A stretch of 64,000 nt of DNA, from positions 246,825-310,824 of the forward strand of contig MEHQ01000708.1 of assembly GCA_008828725.1 (NCBI GenBank), read 5' to 3'. Position numbers and translations under genes: made by a program. This document shows, piece by piece, positions 49,801-58,700 of this stretch. The DNA is from Saccharina japonica (taxonomy: Eukaryota; Sar; Phaeophyceae; Laminariales; Laminariaceae). Each line of letters begins with the position of its first letter. Position 1 is the stretch's first letter. The notes below the pieces were generated by a model that was given only the letters and a program-made list of their open reading frames with translations, searched no databases and was not told the origin of the DNA.

Positions 49801-52800
49801 TGCGTCGGGGTGTGCGAACACCGCCGTGGACACGAAATCAGCGTTTTCTTTTACAGAACAAGGGGAACCGCTGCAAACCCTACGTATGTGCGGTAAAAAC
49901 GAAAGCAGGCACCGGGAGGGAGAGGGAGAGAGAGAACAAAAAACACGTGCGATCCACGGCTTGTCCGGAATGCCGCGCTGGGGGGGGGGGCGTACTCATT
50001 TGTTGCTTGCCTTAGTCATTTGACCATTGACCACGCATCCCTTTCGAGACGGAGCGGGAATAATCCCCCCCGTGGAGAAGTCGCAGAAAATGTGATGATT
50101 GAAAAACAAAAACAAAAAAAATACCTCCGACCACCTTTGCCGCGCCTGCCCTCTCCTCGCACCACCCCCAGGTTGATGCCGACACTTCCGTCCCTTACTG
50201 CATTGTCGGAGCGCCGCCGGCCTCTGGTAACCAGCCCTCCGGGGGCTTCTTCAACCTCGTGGTGTGTCACGATCTGTTCGACAACTACGAGCGCATGAAG
50301 ATCGTGGTCTCGCCGTTGATCGCGAGGTATCCCGGAGCTCAGGTGAGGCCTTCATGTGCGGTATATATACATATATATATTATATAAATAAATATATACC
50401 ACTCTGACCCGAAATATAAGGATAATTTCGATTAAATGATTATATATAAACGGTTCTTATATTCCTGGTCAGACTGGTATATATATATCCCGATCTTTGT
50501 TTGCGCACGATGCGTGCTACATGCAGTATATTTCGTATAGAGGCGCATAATATCAACCTGATTGTTCTGGGACTGCTCACCCTTGAAGAGCTGTATATAT
50601 GTATACTTGTACCCCACGAAAAAAAACAAAATGAGTTTGAGAGAAAAGTTGTACTTTTAGTTGACCGAATATGTACTACTGTAGTATCGTATTGCCATCC
50701 GACGATTGTGTAGCATGGTCTTCAACGCTGGTCACTCATAACGTTAAAAAAAAGGGGTTTCTAACAACGATTTAGCCGTCGATCATGAACGATTTAGCCG
50801 AAACATCATCTACCCCTAACGTGACACAGGCGGATTTTTTTCAGCTGGGAGCTTTTAGCCATTAGCCGACTATTCTCCAAACTTGACCCCCCCCGCTCCA
50901 ACACACACAATGATCTCATGATGGTCCCGCTGTGTAATTCCTTCCGGTTCCTCGTTCTTTATTCTTCTTCCTGACCTTGCTTTGCCTCCACCCCGTCCCG
51001 TCAACTTGTTTTTCGATTCTTCCCAAAAAAGGTTTTGCTCTGGAATTATCCCGGGCAGGCCTTCAGCGAATGGAGAGAGCAGCAGCTTCTGAACAACGAG
51101 TACCTGTCTACCATCCTCCAGTACCTCTTGCTGCACCTCGGGAGGAAGAGCAACGGCGGTACCGGTGAGAGACGAGACGACACTGCTTAACCTCCTCATG
51201 AGATACGGAGCAATGAAAACCTCGGAAAGATCACCGATACCCGCTTATGGGTCCACATATTTCAGGGAAGATATACTCGTATATACATACTTCGTATATA
51301 TTCCTGATATGTATAGTATATTCATAGCTCACGTTGGCGGGTGTAAGCGGTTTAAATCGGCGTGATCTAGCACACCTTTCCTGGGTTGGAGCTGTACTAC
51401 ACAGATCCTGTAAAGCATCTCAGGATGGCGGGTTAGGATCCAGAGGACCTAGATGATCTGTATGATCTGTAGATTACCTGTTCGAGGTACCTTAACCCGC
51501 ATATATGGTCGGGACCGCCCCCCCCCCCTGCACAGTGTGAGCGTAAACAAATGCTTGTGGGGGACATTGAACAATGTAGCACACTACACAGGCATGCCGA
51601 GGTGAGAGGTTTCCAACACCTTTTGGGGATTTTTTTGTGCTCATCAATTCGGTACACCTAATAAATAGTGGTGTGCTACACTGCCTGTTCAATGCCTCCA
51701 CAAGAATTTTTCTATGCCCACATCGTGCGAGGGCGGGGTCGCGGGAACTTGTGCCGGTCCTTCTTCCTCGACCTTTGCTTATATCGGTTGCGGTTTGCTT
51801 ATATCGGTTGCGGTTTTCCTAGGAGATTTGTTTCTTGTGCTTGTAAAAAACATTCGTCGCTGTCGCCTCGTTCAGCGAGTAAGCTCCCTCCGCCCTTTGG
51901 ATACGCTCGCGACTATTATTTAATGTGCTTGCCAGGGGAGTTCGACTCCGAGAGGCCTTATCACCTGGTGGGCTTCGGGTCGGGCGGAGCGGTGGCCACC
52001 TTCTACGCCAGCCACTTCGCAAGCCCTTCGCCCCGCTCTCTTCTCCTTCTCAACTCCTTCTCCTACGTCGACTCGTACCTGGCGGGAGTGTTGCACGACT
52101 GCATGAACGTTTTCAACTGCGCGCCGGAGTCTAGACCGGACTTGCCGGTGTATTTCCACGCGAGGTTCCTCTTCAGCCCGGCGTACCTTGGACAGGTATT
52201 CGTAAATATATATGTGTATATCTCATGTATATATACCAGGTATATGTTTATATATAATATATATACATATTTCATCGCATTTATTATCTTCGCCCTTCCG
52301 TTTTCTCTCCTTCCTAGTCGTAACTCAGATCCGGGGTAATACAGTAGGCGCTTCTCCCTCCTCCCCAATACGATTCGTGCCTTGGTTTTTTATCGCGAGA
52401 AGACTTCAGTCCTTGCTTTCCCTTGTCGACTCGCATCGAATTGATGTATACACCGCCGTGGTGTCGGGAGCACAAGCATTAAGGCTGGGCGCATCTGAGG
52501 CGTGCCTTGTCTGGGCTTCTACGACTAGTTTTTCGTTGGGTGACGCAGTACGTCAATCAACTGGTTTCGTACGTGTGTCAATAAAAAAATAAGAAACACT
52601 ATGAGCACCTTGGACAGGTCTATATATATACTTCGTGTACATCGCCGCGTGTCGAGAGCATAAGCGTTAAGGCTGCGACCGAGGCATGAGGCATGATTTG
52701 TCTGGTTTAAGGCTGTGAGTAAGACATGCCTTGTCTAGTTTAAGGCTGTGACTAAGGCATGCCTTGTCTGGTATAAGGCTGTGAGTAAGGCATGCCTTGT

Positions 52801-55686
52801 CTGGTTTAAGTCTGTGAGTAAGGCATGCCTTGTCTGGTTTAAGCCAGTGGGTAAGGCATACCTTGTCTGGTTTAAGGCTGTGAGTAAGGCATGCCTTGTC
52901 TGGTTTAAGGCTGTGAGTAAGGCATGCCTTGTCTGGTTTAAGGCTGTGAGTAAGGCATGCCTTGTCTGGTTTAAGCCAGTGAGTAAGGCATGCCTTGTCT
53001 GGTTTAAGCCTGTGGGTAAAGCATGCCTTGTCTGGTGTAAGGCTGTGAATAAGGCATGCCTTGTCTGGTTTAAGCCAGTGAGTAAGGCATGCCTTGTCTG
53101 GTTCAAGGCTGTGAGTAAGGCATGCCTTGTCTGGTTTAAGGCTGTGAGTAAGGCATGTCTTGTCTGGTGTAAGGCTGTGACTAAGGCATGCCTTGGCTGG
53201 ACTTGACGGCTAGTTATTACTAGTTGGTAGTTGGGTGGCGAAGGAATAAGCCGACCAACCAACTTTGACCTTGTTGAGCATAAACAACTACCAGCACGTC
53301 AAGCTGCAAAACGTGTCAAGCCAGGTGCATAAAAAGACGCAGAGCTATATATGTAAAAAAAAATACCGCACGCAACAACTCTACCCGCCCCGCCCAGCCT
53401 GCCATTCCGGCGCGTCGTCTTTCCGTTTTTCGTGGTGCCAAGATATTCGTCGCTTGCACGTTCTCGTCCCTCGCGCGCGCTAAAGGTGTCCACCCCGCTG
53501 GCGCTGAACATATACACTGCGGTGCATAACCCAATATCTGTGAAAGGGAGGATACAGCTTTGCCGGGGCGCGCTGGCCCACGTCGACACCCGGCCTGTGC
53601 TGTCTCAGATAGACATCCCTGTGATCTGCATCCAGAGCACGCAGAACAACTTCGTCAAGCCCCTGCACACCGACCCTTACGTCTCGCGACGCGGGGGCGA
53701 AGTTCGGAGCATCCATAAGGTGAGACTTTCCCAGAACGTCCTCCTTCCTATAGTAGCTAGCTCGCGTGGCATATATATATATAGATATACTATCAGGTCA
53801 ATTGGGGATTAAAAGGGTTGAGAAAACTACTTTGTTGTTTTGTTGCCGGAGGGGGGTGGAGGATAAAATTGAGGTGGTTCGTAAAATGATCCCCACATCC
53901 AGGGGGGGTGTTGCTTACGCTATCTTAATTCATATTACTTAGACTACTAGTACTGCTACCGAGCGGTATTCATGTAGAAGGGATAAGGGATACTTCAAAA
54001 TATCAATGAATTTCCACATCGGGGGGGGGGGTGGGGTGAGACTAATTGATGCATTGCTTGGGGTTAGTGTGAATTGGTTATACAAGCAGTAGTTTTCACC
54101 TCGCAGGCACACGATCACATTACTCACGAGACGAGGCCGGGCAGCTTTATAAACAAAACACACACACAAACGTCAACCCACCTACGAGTACGTACAGATA
54201 ACGTGTTAACCCGTTTAAGCAGATAACGTGTTAACCCCTTTAGGCATGCGGCTTATTAGGAGTGCAGTCCCGTTGTGGTGACAAAACACTTGGAAATAGA
54301 GTCAGCTTTGGGTTTTCTGTACAGTGCAAGACTTAAAGGGTTGAAAAGCAAACAACAAACTTCAAGATTACAACTCGGGGCGGCGAACACACGCCACAAC
54401 AGCACCTACTGTAGTAAGGAAGCCCGCACTGCGCGACGACGAAGCTGATCGCATTGAGGAATCGGTTAGCTCGGACTACTGCTGGGCGAAGCAGAAGCCG
54501 GTGCCAACCTCGAGGGCAGAAGAAAAAAAGTCTGGAGCGCGGACAGATTTTAATATCCTCGCCGTTTTCTTTGTTAGAAGCGCACCACTCTCGCTCTCGA
54601 CTGAATGAATGTAGATGGTGCTATCAAGGTGCTCGTTCTCCCTTTTAAAGCGGCCCCTGCGCTACTTCAAGCCGTCCTTGGGAAACTGTATTCTGCTTTC
54701 CATTTCTGCACGTTCCACGCTTCTTAGCACCCCCGGCGCGCCAAACGACGACTGGTGTCATACTTTAAGGGGCATGTCTATAACCAAGCAAGGAAAACAC
54801 ACACGATACTACACCGGTCCATGCCGTTCAAACCAAAATATCCCCCTGCCTTGCATTGACCACAAAAAAATCAGCCCACCCTACGAACGAAAACATCATC
54901 ATGTCACTTGCAGGCTCTGTGCAAGAGCCCGAGCAAAACCTGCGTGGTGTGAGTGAATCACACACGTACATATATACGGCTGCGTGTAAGACACGCCGAA
55001 ACCCAAAAATACCTTCCCTTCTTTCATTGATTGACCACACACAACACCAACCCACACCCTTACGAACGAAAGGCATCATCATGTACGTATATATGTGACA
55101 TGCGCGCAGGCTCTGCAAGACCCGAGCAAAACCTGCGTCGTGTGGATCAACGCCGGACACGAGGTGTTCCAAGAAGCCAGAGCGAAGACAACGACCCTTC
55201 TCGAACAAGCCATTGCCGGCTACCACGAGGGCAACGACGTCGTGTACGCGATGAGCCATCCAGACTTCACCTCAGGGACAGCCGCCAGGCCCGGCGGCAA
55301 CAACAACAATAACAACTGTGGAGGAATAGGCAGGGACGAAACCAGCGTCATCGGAGGAGGAGGCGGCGGCGGCGGCGGCATGCGCGCTGGCCGTAGCGGT
55401 AAGGAGAACCCCACCACCACGAGTAGTCGCCGGGGAGGGGAGCCGGCAAGAGCAGCGGGAGGGGGCGGCAGCGGGAGTTTCGGCGGCGAGGCTGGGGGTG
55501 GCGGCGGCGGCAGCGGCGGCGGTGGGACCTTCGAAGACTCTTACATCAACAACGTGCTCGGCACGATGGGGGACTTGAAGGCGGAGGCCCGACACCGCGG
55601 GCAGGGAGACTTGTTGCGTTCATCTGACGGCGGGGTGGGCGTCGGCGGACAGCAGCATCAAAGCAGTCTGGCCATGGACGGCGGCA

Positions 55687-55724
<38 letters not shown>

Positions 55725-58700
55725 AGTGGAGTGGTGGGACAAAACGGTGGCGATGGTCTCACCGAGATGGGCTCCGCGTGGGACGGCAGCGTGGGCGAGG
55801 TGTACGGGTCTTCCTGGGAGAACTACCGCTCGGGGGTGGCCGCAGCCGACGCTAACGCCGCCGCGAGAGGCAGCCGTCACTTCGGGAACAGCGGCGGCGG
55901 CGGCGGGAATACCGCAGAAGAGGATGAAAGATTGCGCCGCGGCGGCGCCCGCACAAGCAGTCCAAGCAAGGGAAGGCGGCAACACGGCGGGGGTTCCGCA
56001 GACCCGGGGGGGGTTCAGGGTCGAAGCATAATGGTTGGGACTGTGTTGGACGCCTCCCACCCGGCTTTCGAGCGCCAGAACAACCTCGTCTATGGGTTCG
56101 GGCAGGGGAGTAAGGTGTACCCGCAGCCAGAGGAGTTTCCGGAGGTGAGCGAGTGATGTGCACGAACCGGAGAGGGGGGTGGGGATGCGGGGGGGGGGTT
56201 GGATGCGAGAGCGTTATACATATTGAAACAAGGCGGCTCTGTAGAATGATAGCAGAGTGAGGTAGGTAAAGCTGATCCTCGTTTTCGCGTATCAGCTCAT
56301 GAAGTGGCGAAACTATAATTGTAGGAGAAGCAAAATATCAGTCGCCGACGGCGCGTCAACCAAGTGAAAAATTATGTTTTCCGGGGTCGCCCGGCAATCA
56401 ACCCTTACATATTTTCTATATTGACAGGTGAAATTTACATGATCTTGAGATCGTCGAGACAAGCCTATGACCACCGGCAGAAACAACAATTGCATTTATT
56501 TATTTATTTATTTATTCAAGTGACAGTTAAAAACAGTAAATAAGCTTACTTGTTTGAAAAGACAAGCGTAGACCACTGGCAAGAATCAAACGTTATACCA
56601 GGTATACCGATATCTTTTATTTTATTTTTTGAACAGGTGAAAGAGTATATGACCTGGCGGCTGAAGCGAAACCGGAAGCGGCTCGATCGCCTGGACCGGG
56701 CGGCGCGCCGCATCCAAGGAACCCTGCGCGCGTTCCTCGCCGCGAAGAGGGCTCAGGGCATGCGACACATCCGAGCCTGCGTGTACATCCAGCGCGTCTT
56801 CAGGGGTTGGCGCGGCCGACTCATGTTTCTAGAAGAGTGAGTCCCACGGCTGCAAAAACGTACCCACCCCGTGTTCATAATCGCTTTTTTTGTCATTTCC
56901 GTCGCCACGTGATCGCAACGTCCGACCAGTCTTAACTATCGAAGCGTTGTGCTTATGGTATGCAAATAAAACTACGGTGGCAACCTCAATTAGTCTTAAT
57001 TGCCCAAGCGTTGTGCTTACGACGGCAACGATCAGTCTTAATTGTCTGAGCGTTGTGCTTGGTATGTATACCGAAGTATAGCAACTACGAAGTCACATGC
57101 GATGGCAACGTCCAGTCTTGGTAATCAAAGAATGTGTTTGTGACAGCGTTTAAGTAGGAGGTTTTCACAAACGCCGTCCTATGAGGGTGTGTTGCAGCAG
57201 ACGCACCCACAAAAACAAAAAAACAGGGTTTTATTTGCAGCGCGATCCAATGTGTATACCAGGTACCCTGGCAGTCAATAGTAGCCACGACGCAAAGCAC
57301 TACTGGCCGGGGGGGGGACGCGAAGGGTTTTAGTAGCACGCATTCTACTACGCGAGAAGGTTCCGTCGAAGACAGATACAGGGTGAGAGACAGGCCTTGG
57401 GGAGCACAAGAGCACAAGTGTCAATCGGGTTTTTCTTGTACAAGTTGGCATTCGGCACAGCAGAGGAAGACGCGCACGAAGGGGCGAGAAAAAGGGCGTA
57501 CAGCTCGACGACTATATAACCGTAGACTTCCTACCACACCCTGGACAATAGCCTATTGGATAGGCCTATTGGTATTTCAATAGGCTGGGATATTGCCTAT
57601 CGATACCTATTGGCACCTGCAATAGGTATTTGAAGTTGCCTATCGATACCTATGTATTTGTCCAATAGGTTCACACTGATCTGTGCAATAGCCTATTGTA
57701 CTTGGGATAGGTATTGGAAATTGTCTATCGATACCTATTGCTTTGACCAATAGGTTCACACTGATTTGTGCAATAGCCTATTGTACGTTCGATAGGTATT
57801 TGAAATTGTCTATCGATACCTATTGCCTTGGCCAATAGGTATTTGAAATTGTCTATCGATACCTATTGCCTTGGCCAATAGGTATTTGAAAATGTCTATC
57901 GATACCTATTGGCTTGGCCAATAGGTATTGGAAATTGTCTATTGATACCTATTGCGTTGGCCAATAGGTATTGGAAATTGTCTATCGATACCTATGGCTT
58001 TGGCCAATAGGTCCGGATATATTTGGGCAGTAGCCTATTGCACTTTCGATAGGTATTTTATATTGTCTATCGATACCTATGGCTTTGGTCAATAGGGTCT
58101 ACCAGGTATTATATTTGGACAGTAGCCTATAGGTATCGATCGCATCGTCGCAAGATTATTATGTTGAGCAGCAGGCATTGCTCGACAACCTTACGAACAA
58201 ACTGAATTGAGAAGTAGGTACCAATCGATAAAATTGCAAACCTATTGAATTGGGCAATATATATCGATCAACTAAAGTTCGAACCTGTTGAATCGCCCAA
58301 TAGGTATCGATCGATACCATTGCACACCTATCGATACAATCAATAGGTATCGATCCATACCAGAGCAAACCTATTTAATTGGGCAATAGGTATCGATCAA
58401 CTAAAGTTCGAACCTATTGAATCGCCCAATAGGTATCGATCGATACCATTGCACAACTATTGATACAATCAATAGGTATCGATCGATAACATGCAAACCT
58501 ATTGAATTGAGCAATAGGTATCGATCAACTAAAGCTCCAACCTATTGAATTGCGCAATAGGTATCGATCGATACTATTGCACACCTATCGATACAATCAG
58601 TAGGTATTGATCGATAGTAATAGGAAGATATTGCTCGGACGATAGCCTATTGGGGAAATATTCCAAACTCTGCTGGTACCCAAGATACCTATCGATAGGC

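Larger units (their letters stand above)
53720..55109 (+). other. Intron 11 of the large gene
   Basis: Contains a family B-related element (54230-54343) and, near its 3' end, the decoy copy of the exon 12 acceptor. The remainder has G-runs and AT-rich stretches with no exon recognised. Confidence 0.6.

Noticed and set aside
49184-50270. Minus-strand open frames near 49.2-50.3 kb
   Set aside because: They overlap the family D satellite and exon 8 in antisense; no independent splice or domain evidence.
52735-53262. Open frames of 152 and 175 codons on opposite strands
   Set aside because: Both are produced by the 33-bp tandem array, whose period is a multiple of three; no start context or non-repetitive part.
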